The notes under the pieces: generated by a model | The model's database searches: none | What the model was told of the DNA's origin: nothing | What the model saw: only the letters and a program-made list of their open reading frames with translations | Translations under genes and position numbers: made by a program | From: Setophaga petechia | Lineage: Eukaryota; Chordata; Aves; Passeriformes; Parulidae | Direction of reading: 5' to 3' | NCBI GenBank assembly: GCA_024362935.1 | Contig: JANCRA010000004.1 | Span: 23,737,121-23,801,120, forward strand | Length of the DNA stretch: 64,000 nt | In this document: in pieces, positions 38,320-50,780 of the stretch | Layout: the number at the start of each line of letters is the position of its first letter | Position numbering within the stretch: position 1 is the stretch's first letter

Positions 38320-38765
38320 TGCTGTACTTAGAGGATTCCCAAAGGGAGCTGGGGCACTTCTAGGCTGAACACAAAGTTAAGAAGCTGGGAAGTCTGAGCC
38401 TGGAGAAGATTACATGGAGATCATAGTAAGCTACCAGTGTCTGAAGGGGGCCTACAGGGAAGCCAGAGAGAAGGACTCTTCATCAAGAACTGTAGAGATG
38501 GGACAAGGGCAAAAGGCTTCAAGCAGGGAGAAGAGAAATTTAGATTTGGTATATAGAAGAAATTCTTTATTTCTTTATTTCTGGTGAGGCACTGCAATAA
38601 GTTGCCCAGAGAAGCTGTGGATACTCCATCCTTGGAAGTGTTCAGGCCAGGTTGGATGGGGATTTGGGCAGCCTGGTGTACTGGTATGTGCCCCTGACCA
38701 CAGGAGGGGGATTGTAGTTAGATGATGTTTAAGGTCCTTTCCAGCCCAAAGCATTCCATTATTTT
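38320..38765 (+). mobile_element. CR1 LINE 3' end, 5'-truncated
   Basis: The + strand follows a CR1 3' region: GAGCCTGGAGAAGATTACATG, GGGGCCTACAGGGAAGCC, GGGACAAGGGCAAAAGG, TTGCCCAGAGAAGCTGTGG, AGGTTGGATGGGGATTTGGG, ending near TTCCATTATTTTA. About 445 bp, with no RT remnant. Confidence 0.92.
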
Positions 38766-41709
38766 AAATCCAGATAGAGGTCGCATGTATCTGCATTTCA
38801 GTTCCATCCTTTTTGCAGAAGAGATGATGCAAGCAATGCTCTTCTCTGGAGCCAGTCACAAAATCCCAAAAGAAAGCATTATCTTCCTGTGTCCCATATA
38901 TAGGCTGTACAACAGATTTATGATGCTTGACTTACTGAATTTTAAAACAAATTTTGTCTGTTTCTCTCTAATATTCTAGGGAATTAAAATTCATATTTAT
39001 GATGCAAACTGATAATTTCATAATACTTTCATTAATATTTCCACACTCTTAAGTTCTCAAGTTGAAAGGGGAATTAATTGTAAGTATTTATTTACACTGC
39101 TGAAGCAATTCTCCTCTACTTGTTTGTATAGCAGCAATTTTTTTATATGACAACCTCCCAGTGAATCACCAGTGCTAAATCTAGAACCCACTGAAAATAT
39201 TTCAGGTCAATTTATGGTAAGTTTTTCAGAATCTGATGCACATTCCAATACAGCATATTAAATGTTCTACAGGTTTATGGTTTATGCTCAATGATGAGTG
39301 TGCATTGAAACATATACTGAAGAATCAGATGGTGCTTATAGATAAGCACTGAATGGATTTAAGGAAAACACAGTGAGATTGGATTATATGCAATGTAAAA
39401 TCAGGGGATGGTAGAAAATAGGAGTAAAGTGTGAAGCAGCTAATGGTGGAACAAATGAGGATAGCAAGGTGCTGAAAATTAATTAATGATTGAAGTATCT
39501 TGAAGAGGAAAACTACTGTATAATTAGTAAGTACCATCATTCATCAATTTAGGTTTCCTTTTTCTCAAGTAGTCTGTTATACTGAAAGATTTCCTTACAT
39601 GTTGTGGAAGGATGTATTACCTTCAACATTTCTTTGAGCTGAAGGGCTTGTCAACTTACTGAATACTAGGGACATGAATTTCAAGTGCAGAATCTCTGTA
39701 ATAGCTCTTCTGTTCAAACATAAGAAAGCCACAACAAAGCCATTATGTAAAACAAAACAGTCTAGTGAAATATCCCATTGTGTGCGCACAAAAATCCCAT
39801 TGAAAGAGCCTTCAAGTATGCCAGTACAAGTCAAATATATTAATGGATTGTATAAGAATTAAACAATTGAATATTGTCATGTTAAATGTGAAAAGACACA
39901 GACACTACAGAAGGAGAGCAGTGAAGATTTTGACCAAGTGTTTCCGCCTACAATATCAAATCTGTCAAGGGAAAGGTGTTCCAAACAATTCACATTTCAA
40001 AGTTATTATCACAGATCATCCATTGCTCTGTTATGGCCTGATTTGTTACTCGTCTGTTATTTTCCTGTAGTTTTCATCAGATATCATAATATTACACATT
40101 TTCTGAAAGGTTACTCTTTTCTGTACATAGAGAAATTAAAGTAATGAGAGAAGCAGCCACAAGCTGATCTCAATTAAATGTGTATCTATGCAAAGGAGTC
40201 TAGGATTATTTACCACACCAAAGATATGATTCACAGTTAAAAATAAATCAATGCTTTCAAATGCAATCAATTTTTCAACTAGAAAAAATTACTATTTTCA
40301 AACATTACTTAATATTTTCTTTCATATTTGAAAAATATTATCCACCAACATGGAATTTCTGCTCCAATGACTGCCCCAGCATGTGTTCTGCTGTCACTGA
40401 TTGCAACACTGCCCTATTTGCTAAAAGATGAATCAGAAAATTTACCTCATGCCCAGCAGGCCTTTTCCTCTTTTGTTCTTTTATTTATTTATTTATTGGG
40501 TCTTGCCTTTTAACACAATTCCAAACCACTGAATACTGGCATCATTGTTTGAGTGAGCTTAAGGTGTGATACTCTATGCCTTAGTTATCAGATATTTCTA
40601 AATCCAGGTCAACAAACATGTTTACATTTGATCCAAAAGGCTAAATCCCTCTCTCTTCAGCCAAAAGATTTGAGCAAGAAAGCCACAAAGAAGGATTATC
40701 TTGGCAAGGGTACGTAAACGTTATTCTTTTACCTGATGTGCCTGAAATCTCTGTCACTTAGCAATCTCTTTTTAAAAACAATAATATATATAAATAAACA
40801 CCTAAAATAAAACAACTCAGTTCCCAACTCTCATACTTAAGCAGAAAAGATTGCACATATCAGCCTGAGCTCTGCCTGTCAAAAAAGCTTGAGTTTCAGA
40901 TGCTTATTGCCACAAAATAAACTTTTCTTCTTGTAAACAGGGACAAAAAGGCCATAAAAATGTCCTTACCATACACTCTCTTAATTGAAGAATTATTTAT
41001 TCAGAACCAAAACAAGCGAAAAAGAAAAATAAGCTGATTTAAGTTTCATTGACTTCCCATCCATTTATTTATTGTTCTTACTACTATACCTAGCTTGATT
41101 TTACTGGTGTTAGTCATGTTGTTCAGTGCTGCTCCTTTTTAATCTATGGGATAGAAAGGAAGTCTAGTTTTTGTCATATCTATAAAATTATAAAACTCTT
41201 AGTGGAGGGTTCTCAACTCTTTTCAAATTCTTATTCTACGATCATCATAAAGCTCATTTGCAAACATAAGCAATTTCTCTTTGATGATGTATTTACCACT
41301 TGATTAATTGCAAATTAAAGCATCTCAAGCCAAAACTGAAGTCATTGCATAGATAATCCATTCACCGTCCATTTATAAACTGTGAGGAATTTGAGTGATT
41401 TCTCACATTCTCTTAATTTTAAGTACTAGTTTGAGTTTTGACTCAGCATGTCTTTCAGCTGAAAAAATACCAGAACCAAGTAACATAACTCAATTAAAAC
41501 ATAAAAGAAATCAAGAAGGAGCATTTCTCTATCAGTAACAAAAAACACTCTACTGGATCACATGAAAGGTCCTTTTTTGGCTAAGTTTCTGTTTCCAATA
41601 ACATCCAGTAGTTAATTTCTTTCTAAAAGGGTGAACTCTAGGCTTCAGCAAGGGAGAAGTGACAAACACAGCCAGAGAGAACTTTTCTTAAATGTATCTT
41701 GTAACAGAC
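38766..41709. other. Gene-poor sequence, no gene recognised
   Basis: AT-rich, with (TTTA)n at 40481-40498. Short open frames only. No repeat family identified. Confidence 0.55.
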
Positions 41710-42342
41710 AAGTAAGTGTGGTGGTTAATCCCAGCCAACAAACAAATATGCAGACAACTGCTTGCTCACTCACCTCTCTATTAGGATGAAGAGAAAATAG
41801 GAGAAAGAAGATAAAAGTCAATTGGGTTTGTTCAGACCATAGATGGGGTGTCTTTTATACAGAACAGAATACAAGGCTTGCTTGTTGTTGAGAAGCAATG
41901 ACAACTCAGGCTGTCACCAGCTCACTTGCCCAGCTCCTTCTGAGGTTGGTCCTCCATTCACTTGGGGTGCTCCTACTGTACCACTTCCTACAACATACAA
42001 CTCAAACAACCAGTTCAATATGTATAAATTGTAAGGTTAATTGTATATCCATTACAATCTGCACCCCTTTTCCCTTTGGACCAGGTGATAGAGTTACCTT
42101 TGCAACAACATCCACACACTGCACTTGCACCAGCATGAATCCTCCATGGGTTGCAGTTCCTCTGAGGGTGCGCCTGCTCCAGCATGGGTTTATTCATGAG
42201 CCATAGCGCCTTCAGGGGTTTTTGACCTAGTTCATAGTTGACTCCATCCATATCTGGTATAGCAGCACATGAATGGAAGCATTGCCAGGTTCATATACCA
42301 GCCCAGGAATATGTTGCTGTCAGAATGGCATGGCAAAGTAAG
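41710..42342 (-). mobile_element. ERV LTR with 7-bp flanking direct repeat
   Basis: The element at 41717-42335 (619 bp) starts TGTGGTGGTTAATCCCAGCC and ends GGCA on the + strand (TG...CA). It is flanked on both sides by identical AAGTAAG (41710-41716 and 42336-42342). Retroviral duplications are normally 4-6 bp, so at least one base may match by chance. The start resembles other passerine LTRs here. The internal part is diverged and its orientation is inferred. Confidence 0.7.
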
Positions 42343-42544
42343 ATGATAAGCAGAACATCAAACAGCAAAAACCAAAAACAGTCATCAGCAAGACACAGGC
42401 CCCAATATACAGTAAAGTAAATGAGCCTCATGGCAAGCATTAGAGCCTGCCAATAGATAGCTAAGCAGTTATAACAGCTATAAATCCAAACTACAATCAG
42501 CCTGATGTTATCTTGCACCTCTTAAGCCCCACTGTGCAACAAAA
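42343..42544. other. Spacer between two LTRs, nothing recognised
   Basis: About 200 bp of unassigned sequence between the LTRs at 41717 and 42550. Confidence 0.5.
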
Positions 42545-43063
42545 AATCCTGTGGCGGGTAGGGCAGATACCTAAAAATCCAGCCAGTCACTCCCTTATCC
42601 CTTGGAAAGAGGAGAAAACAGAGCAGATAAAAGAATATTCATGGATTAAAACAGCCAGTTTAATAGGGGAGTTGAAATTACATGTGGAAGCAGAACAGTT
42701 TCACTGTTTCCCATAGGCCAGAAGATGTTTAGCCACCTCCTTCAAAGCAGAGCCTTAGCAAATCATAACACACAATGATTAATTGGGGAAATACAAGCCA
42801 AAACAACAAATATTCCTAATCCCTCCTTCTATCTTTTTATTTCTTTTATTGCTTTCATTGCTGACTGTGATGTTATATGGCCTCAACCATCCCTTTGGTC
42901 TTTTGGGGTCAGCTCTCCTGCCAGCTTCCTGCCTAGGTCCAACCCTGGGAGGGGAAGGTGAGGGAAGAAAGTGAGAAAAAGGGAAAACCATAATGCTGAG
43001 CAAAGAATACTCGGCAACAGCCAAAATATGAGTTGTTGGCAACTATGTTTCAGTAACAAATTC
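42545..43063 (-). mobile_element. Second ERV LTR, different family
   Basis: 42550-43058 (509 bp) starts TGTGGCGGGTAGGGCAG and ends CAGTAACA on the + strand, with flanks AATCC (42545-42549) and AATTC (43059-43063), a 5-bp duplication with one change. The late block ATCCCTTTGGTC...GGTCAGCTCTCCTG resembles the shared passerine LTR segment also seen at 29990-30020. Confidence 0.7.
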
Positions 43064-43092
43064 AAAATAGCATCATACAGCCTGCTATTTAA

Positions 43093-43121
43093 AAAATATA
43101 TATAGATATACATATATATAA
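43093..43121. repeat. (TA)n-like microsatellite
   Basis: TATATATAGATATACATATATATA on the + strand. Confidence 0.85.
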
Positions 43122-43289
43122 AACCCCAACCCACATCCAAAAGGAAATAAACAAAAAGAAACCCTCTATCTCAAATAGACACAGTACAGTAGGCATGAAA
43201 CCTTACATTTATATAGTGAATTTCCTTAGTTCCAATAGACTTTATCTTAAGGTCTTCCTGAGATTATGGTATTAAGCATTTGATTGGAC

Positions 43290-43317
43290 ATAGTGTGCTA
43301 TTATTATAGCACACTAT
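43290..43317. repeat. Hairpin, 12-bp arms, 4-nt loop
   Basis: 43290-43301 pairs exactly with 43306-43317. It lies directly beside the broken end of the CR1 copy that starts at about 43320. Confidence 0.93.
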
Positions 43318-43319
43318 AG

Positions 43320-44150
43320 AATTCATGGCCCTCCTCTGTACTTGCTCAAACAGGTCCATGTCCTTCCTGGGTTGTAGACCTCAGAGCTGGAACCAGTGTT
43401 CCAGGTGTGGCCTCAGCAGAGCAGAGCAGAGGGGCAGAATCCCCTTGCTCTCCCTGCTGGCCACGCTGCTGTGAATGCAGCCCAGGACACGTTTGGCTTT
43501 CCAGGTTGCAAGTACTCGGGACATGACTTGGGTCATGTCCAGCCTCTCATCCACCTGCACTCCCAAGTCCTTCTCAGAAGAACCTGTTCGTCCCACAGCC
43601 TGTGATGGAACTGGGGGTTGCCCCGACCCAGGTGCAGCACCTTGCTCTTGGTCTTGTTGAAACTCATGTGATTCTCATGGAGCCACTCCTTCAACTTGAC
43701 CATGCCCTTCTGGATGGTTTCCCATCCTTCAGGAGTGTCCATAGCATCACTCAGCTTCATCTCATTTGCGAACTTGCTAGAGGTACATTTGCTCCCTTTC
43801 CTTATGTCATTGTTTAAGTCATCAAACTGTTTCCAATACGTACATCTGAGGGACTCCACTTGATGCTGATGCTAATAAGGACAGGGAGCCATTGGTCACG
43901 ACCCTTTGGGGAACTAACTCAATTCAACCAACTCCTCATCCACCAAAGACTCCACACGTGAAATCATCTATCCAATCTAGACAGAGGGATGTTGTGGGGA
44001 ACCAGGTCAAAGGCCTTACACAAATCCAGGTAGGTGGCATTCGCAGCCCTTCCTTTGTCCATGAATGCAATTACTCCATACCAATGATCTGAATGCCCTG
44101 AAGGACATTTTGATCAGCCAAAACCTATGCATTGCAAATTCATGCCTACC
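43320..44150 (-). mobile_element. CR1 LINE with decayed reverse transcriptase, both ends missing
   Basis: Minus-strand frames give CR1 RT pieces in order: YLDLCKAFD (the A motif of the RT palm) near 44000, KFANEMKLSDAMDTPEGWE and VLHLGRGNPQF at 43600-43780, then SEKDLGVQVDERLDM and ILPLCSALLRPHLEH at 43381-43570. Stops and frameshifts break the frame, so it is dead. The element is 5'-truncated, as usual, but it also lacks the roughly 400-bp CR1 3' end, which is unusual. Confidence 0.9.
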
Positions 44151-46330
44151 CCCATGGCAGACTAGCAATGATCAGTAGTCCAAGGGCCTTACCAGGAAGC
44201 CTCCTAGTGCCTTAACCCTGGCCCCAGGTTCCCACAGCATATTGGACTCCATTCCAATTTTAAGGCTACCACCTACAACTATATCCTATCTTTCTTGTTG
44301 TTGTGGAAGTGGTTGTGATACGAGGTGTAGGTCTTTCAGACACTGGTAACACCTCCAATGGAGCTGGGTCTTCATCCATTCTCATTATCCATTGACTCTC
44401 CTTCCTTGTACAGACGCTCTTATCTATTGTCTCCATCCATTCTTTTATTTTGACCTTCTGTCCTACTGCCTTCTCTCTGTTGGGGGGACAACAGACAGTC
44501 CAGTTGATCTTGTTTTGTTTCCTGGTGGCTGGTTCTGTCTCAAAGAGTTAGGGTGTTGCTAAAAACATGCTTCATTTCTATTGGAAAGGTTCTGTCTGGG
44601 AAATTACACAGGAAAGGGGAAAAGGGAAGATGAAGGACAAAGGGCTACATTAGGTACCCCTCAAAAATCAATACACAGATCAATCCTTCCTACCACATAA
44701 TAAGACCTGCATCCACAGCAATGTGAATCAAAAAAGAGGACCACAGAAAACTATCAAATAATTTTGTAAAATTAATTTTGAATTTTCCATGTTGGATATT
44801 GATGCAGTAAGAAATAACACACCAGTATGACTTGACATATTTTTCAACATGTATAGAAGTAATGACTCTGATATATACTCTACTTCTCTTCCTCTAAAAC
44901 TTTCATTTCAATTTTACTTTTTTTTGTGTTGCAAGAAAAAGGAAGACTGCATTATGCTTATTATAATTCTATCCCTTGCTTACAATTATAGCAAAGTTTT
45001 CTAGTTAAGAATTTTTTTCTCATGTTTGTCTCTGCTTAAGGATATATTAAATTTATTTTGATGTATTATGAGAAATTACTCAATCATTTCCATGAAAAAG
45101 CCATCAAAAAAAAAAGTGAAATCATCCATTTGCATCAGGGGCTTTGTTTAACACTACTAGCGACTTCACAAGATACATTCTGCAGAATATAAGAAAACAA
45201 TCATAAAGTTACATTTTCTTTTTTGATACAAGTATAGAGATTTGAAGAAAAAATAGTTGGAAACCAGAGAAATCTTCTTTTGTCCAAGCTCACACTAAGA
45301 TTTGTATTTTAATTCTTTGAAAGTTCTAGCTTTCTTTGACATTCTCAAATTCCTTCAGATAGCAACTTGGCATTCTGTACTTATTGATGTGAGACTCTTA
45401 TGAAAAAATTTATCAGAGATAATACTGTGGATCTTGCAATATCTTCCTGTAAAACCAAAAGAGAACTAAGTCTTCTGCCACACAGAGCTATATCTAGGAT
45501 GAAAAGATTAAGCCTACATTTGGTTGTTCTGTCTTCTGCAACAGTTTTTCAAAAAATGTTTTACTCTTACCCCGCAGTCAGGGGTCAGCTACAAGAATTT
45601 CAGGTGTCAACACGCCCATGGTTTCTAGATAACACACTCTAGTGATTCAAGTAACACCCTATCTCTAGCTACTTAGCATAAGCAATAAAATGAAGTATTT
45701 TTTCTTGTGCAAGATGAATCTAAGGCTGACATGTGAACAATGAGTATTACAGGCTTTGGCCCTGTCAGGTTCCCTTGATCACCTGAAACAATGGAAGAAA
45801 AAAGATTAACCAAATCAAACTACAACACCCAGATCACTGCTCCAGCAGTTGAAGCAGCTCACAACACATACTTTATTCTAAGCAAGATTTAAAAACCATG
45901 TTTTCTTCTAGACAAATGGTGCTGACCACTGAGCAGGGCTTACTACTCAGAATAATTTATTTCAAGCAATTTTATTTTAGCTCTTATGCTTCCCCATTAT
46001 ACATTTTACATGTTTCCAATATATAGTAGAGACCAGCACCACAACCCACATGCTTCTGCCTCCTCACTGCTGGGCATTCAGCTGACTCTAATTAAAGGAA
46101 ATAAAGTTTTAATTAAGAAAATCTTAGATTAAGCAGCTGTTTGGTGAGCTTAACTGATATGGATCCAGCCTCACCAATACCTGATTTACCCAGACAGCAG
46201 GAAAAACAACTTGCGTGGAGGCACACAGCCTAGGGCTTTCTCAAAATAAACAGAGTTTTGCAATACAGGCAGTGGTTCCTGTTCTATACTTTATTAACCA
46301 GTGTAGATTCATACTGAAACTGTGAATAGT
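44151..46330. other. Gene-poor sequence, first 450 bp possibly a decayed repeat
   Basis: 44151-44640 has more balanced composition than its surroundings and may be an old repeat that I cannot name. The rest is AT-rich. The 80-codon frame at 45400-45642 has no recognised domain. Confidence 0.45.
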
Positions 46331-46366
46331 TGGGGGGGCAGGTGGGGGGGGGGGGGTGGGTAGGGG
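46331..46366. repeat. Poly-G tract, G-quadruplex-prone
   Basis: G7, G13, G3 and G4 runs separated by short spacers on the + strand (13 G at 46344-46356). Confidence 0.93.
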
Positions 46367-46757
46367 TAACAGGGACACACACTGAAAAAAAGGATCAGAT
46401 AAAAACAAATTATAAATTAAGACTTTCACCATTCCAGTAAAAGTTATCTTGCAACAATTTTCAAAGTGTGAGAGGAGCTTTATCTTTTTGCATGAGCTCA
46501 AAAAAAAAAAATCCATTAGACCAAATAAGGAAGAATTATTTGTCTGCAGGGTTAATTGACCGAAGAGGAAGTTCTCTTTTTCAAGTGTTTAAAGTGTACC
46601 TACTCACGGTACCTTGCCAAAAGATTAATTTCCATAGCTCAAGTATATATGCATGTCTTGTGGAAATGTTCCTGAATCATGAATGGAAAAGTACTTGAAA
46701 CAGCAGGTCCAAGATCACCACAGAAAAATGGAATAGCAAACATCTGATGTCAATATT
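46367..46757. other. Nothing recognised
   Basis: AT-rich spacer between the G tract and the CR1 3' end. Confidence 0.5.
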
Positions 46758-47777
46758 CCATAGAATCATAGAATAGTTCGGGTTGGAAGGATTTTAAAAT
46801 TTGTCTATTTCCAACCCCTCTTCCATGGACAGGGACATTTTCCACTAGATCAGGTGGCCCAAATTCTGTCCAGCTTGGCCTTGAGCACTTCCAGGTCGCC
46901 CACAAATTATCTGAACAACCTGAAATAGTGTCTCAGCACCACATTATAAAAAAACTCCTTTATCTGATCTAAGTCCACCCACTTTCTGTTTGAAGCCATT
47001 CCTCTTGTTCTATGATTACAAGCCCTTGTAAAAAAGTCCATCTCCAGCTCTCTTGTAGTCCCTCTTTAGATATTGAAAGGCTGCTATAAGATCTACCCGG
47101 AGCTTTTGTTTTCCTGACTGAATAGTCACAACTTTTTCAGCCCATCTTCACAGGGGAGGTGCTCCAGCTCTCTGATCATCTTCATGGCTCTCCTCTGGAC
47201 TTTCTCAATGTCCTTCCTGTGATGCAAGCCTTAGAGCTGATGCAGCGCTGTGGGTGGGGTCTCACCAGAGAAGAATAGAGGAACCAAATCCCTTCCCTTG
47301 CCCTGATGGTCACACTGCTTTGTATACAGCCTGGGACACAACTGATTCTTTAGATGCCATGTCATGTCCAGCCTCTCCTCCTCCAGCACTCCCAAGGCAT
47401 TTTCATCAAGACAGTTTTAAATTCCTTCTCTGCCCAGCCTGTATTTGTGCTTGGGATTTTCCTGACCCTAGTGCAGGACCTTACGCTTGACCTTGTTGAT
47501 CTTCATGAGGTTCACACAAGCCCATGTCTCAGACCTCTCTCAGTCCCTCTGGATAGCATCCTTTCCCTCCAGTGAGTCAACCACACCACACAGCTTGCTG
47601 CTGCTTGGGGGGCACTCCATCCCACTGTCCCTGTTGCTGACAGAACTGTTTAACAGCACTGGCCCCAACACCAACCCTTGAGGACACCAGTCATTCCTGG
47701 TAGCAGGTCTCCACTTGAGCCATTGATTGCAATTCTCTGAGTGTGGCCATCCAATCAATTCCATATCCACTGAGTAG
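46758..47777 (-). mobile_element. CR1 LINE, intact 3' end, 5'-truncated
   Basis: The + strand begins CATAGAATCATAGAATAG, the reverse complement of the CR1 tail, then TTCGGGTTGGAAGG and the usual 3' region. Further on, minus-strand frames give RT remnants: QGLVLGPVLLNSSVSNRDSG (compare the CR1 PQGSVLGP block) and KDAIQRD. About 1 kb, with frame breaks. It covers the same RT part as the copy at 43320, but keeps the 3' end that copy lacks. Confidence 0.93.
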
Positions 47778-49390
47778 CATATTTCCTGCTAGTTAAAAAA
47801 GGATTAAAAAAATCACCAGTGTAGATTTCTAGCCATTTTTGGCAAATAGCTATATGTTATAGACTCTGGAGAGTACTCTGGAGACAATGTAATAACCACA
47901 TACTTCTCCAAATAAGTTCTCTAACTGGTAGTCATTTGCTTGTTAAGAAAAAACCTTTCCGGCATTCTTAGTCTCTTATTTACTAAGTTTTGATGGGATA
48001 AGCCAAGTGAATTTACCAATCTTTTAAACATTATCTAATAGATCTTGCTGATTTCAGCATTCAAAAATAGTGGCTCAACTATTTCCTGTCATATACCTCT
48101 TTCCCTAGGTGCAATCAGTTGTTTCAAGTCTGGATTGAATTCTAGATTTGGAATTTAAGCTATTAGAGTTCTAATGTTGAAAGCTCACTTGCAAGGCAAC
48201 CCTTCCGCTTTGCCATACTTGAGGAATTACTAAAACCAGAGTTTGAGATGGAATTTCAGTGACATATGAGAAGATACAGCTGGTAAGATTCTAAGATTCA
48301 AAAAACTACTTTCTTACTTGTTCCAGATCAACCTTCATCTGTTGCTGGAACACACTGAAAGTAAGTGCTGAACTCTAAGAACCTTCAAGAAAGCAACTGG
48401 ACAATGACCAGTGAGTCAGTTGAAATATGGAGACTACCCTTCCAGGGGTGCTCCTTGCTTAACTTTTGTCTCACTTATGGAGATGGAGTCTCACTTATCT
48501 GCTAGGACAGCCAATTCTACTCTGTCAGTTTAATCATTTTGGAGTACTGGTAACACAAGGGTTAAGCCTATTCTTGCAGGCTAATTGAAATTAGCACCAC
48601 AATGCTGGGTAGTAAATGTTCACTTGTAAAGATTCTGTAAAAGTCACATGGATATTTGTCTTCCTAAAACAACTTTCATAATCAATTCCTCAAATGCACT
48701 GTCAATTAGGATATTATTTTTTTATATAGGGATGAAGATCTCTTCATTTACAAAAACTATATTTGACAATAGTCCACATTTCAGTTGTACCACAATAAAA
48801 AGCAACATTTACATCAATTAAAAAGAAGTGGTTCAGCCATCTATTTTAATATATATATTTAAACCCAATTAGCCTATTAAGTCAACCTGATTATGTCTTT
48901 TTAAATACCTGCTTTTCTTATTTGCTAAAAGTAAGCCTTTAAACACAAAATACACTAAACAGCATTTCATCTGAATCCTATCAAAGTTATTGAGGCATGA
49001 GTTCTATATAACCAGTGAAGCAGAAGGCCATGCTATTACATGGATAAATGCTCCAGAGTTACTGAAGCAACACAAAAACAATCAAACAAACATGGCTTTT
49101 GAAACCTCATAAGCAACTCATTTTGGAAAAATGTGTGCGTGGGTGTGCGTGTTTATATATTAATAGGCATACACATGAACACACACACATACATATATAT
49201 GCCATTTGACATCAAATCTCCACAAGAGATACAGCTAGACTAGTTTTTAAATTATTGTTATCTCACTCTACTCCTCCCAAAAAACACAGGAAAAAAACCC
49301 CAGAAATCAAAGCTTTCTATGAGACCTAAAAAAAAAAAAAATCCTTTTTCCTTATGGTTTAAGTTCAGGCAAAGGAAAAGTAACAATTAA
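47778..49390. other. Gene-poor sequence
   Basis: AT-rich, with a TG/CA composite at 49132-49202. No gene recognised. Confidence 0.55.
49132..49202. repeat. TG ... CA composite microsatellite
   Basis: TGTGTGCGTGGGTGTGCGTG, then TATATATTAATA, then ACACACACACAT, ending ATATATAT. The two halves are roughly complementary. Confidence 0.85.
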
Positions 49391-50780
49391 CACTTTGTCT
49401 CCGGAAGCACCATCCCCTCACAGTAGCTTCAACCCCCATCATCTTCCAAATTCCTTGTGGGTCCAACGGGTTTGTAATGCAACTTCTATACAGTTACACT
49501 TTAATTTGGGATTAGATCCTACCTTTACACAGTCAGGCTTATACACAAGTTTGTATGGGGTTTCAGCATTTGCTGCCCAGGGTGGCTGGAGAGTTCCATT
49601 GGGTGCTTAAGCCTGAATGCCCCAGCTCCTAGTCCCCAGCAGCTGCAGCCACCAACATGTCCTTCAGAGAGATGGATTATGTCAGATCTGGGCCTCTTCC
49701 AGATAGTGGACACAAAACAATCTTGAAATTCTCTGTCATAAAAAAACCCCAAAACTTACCTAAACTAATGGGAATCCATATAAACTTGTACAACAGAGTC
49801 CCATAGAAGGGCTGTGCCCTGCTCCCCCAAAGGGTGTGCAGGAGCTCAAGGCAGCATCAACACCTAGTGTGCAGCAAGGACACATGCCACACACAGGCTG
49901 GCTGAGCACAAAGTATTCTTCTTTATGCAATTCACCTGGCATTGAAGAAGAGCATGCTTGGAGTCTACAGCCCTGATATCCTCTCAAAAATAGGTGTTGT
50001 TGCAGGCAGTCCATATAAACAGCACTCCCTCTAGGCTTCTGCTCACCCACTTTGGTTTCTGTTCTCATCTCTCCCCAAGCCTCTGAGCCTATTCCCTTAC
50101 AGTAATTATTAAATTATTTCATTCATTACACTGATTTCCTCTCCACACTCACCCCAGTCTCACTGGTCTGCAACGGAGCAATATACGCTCTCTCTTCTAC
50201 CACAGAAAGGACCATATTTTGTGCACACAATATGGGAGAGGGTGGGCTCAAAGAAATACACTCTGGGGCTTATCCCCAGCAGTAGATATCAGGACCAACC
50301 ATCTCACCATACCAGTCAAGCCAGGGGACAATGTTTTATAGTAGCTGGGAGCATAGCCCTATGGCTTCACACTCCCACTCCCACTCTGCAGCCCCTCTGC
50401 TGAGGGGGAACTTTGGGTGATCCCTCAGAGACAGGGTCCTGCTTCACCCTCACTCTCCAGCTCCCAGGATCCTTATCCCACCTTAGCCCACTAGCACTGG
50501 CCAGCACCAGCCAGTACCTTGCCAGGTTGGGACCTTATAAGTAGCCTTATATATTAGTTTATACAGCATATGGAAATTTTTAATTCAAGGATACCATGAT
50601 CCCACAGGGGCATCAAGATCTCCACAGCCACAGGTAGTCAGCCTAGACCTTATTAGCAGGGGCAGAGAGCAGTGGTGGGCTAGTTCTCACCTCAGCCCAC
50701 AGCCTCCACAGTAAAGGCAAAAAATCCTGCAGCATCAGGTCAGTGTATTTGTTCCAGGGTCAAAGGTTCACCACTTAATG
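49391..50780. other. Unidentified C-rich block
   Basis: About 1.4 kb, distinctly less AT-rich than both flanks, with the + strand rich in C. Minus-strand frames of 75 and 102 codons (49525-49752, 49760-50068) show no domain that I know. Most likely an old transposable element or LTR; I cannot assign it. Confidence 0.35.
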
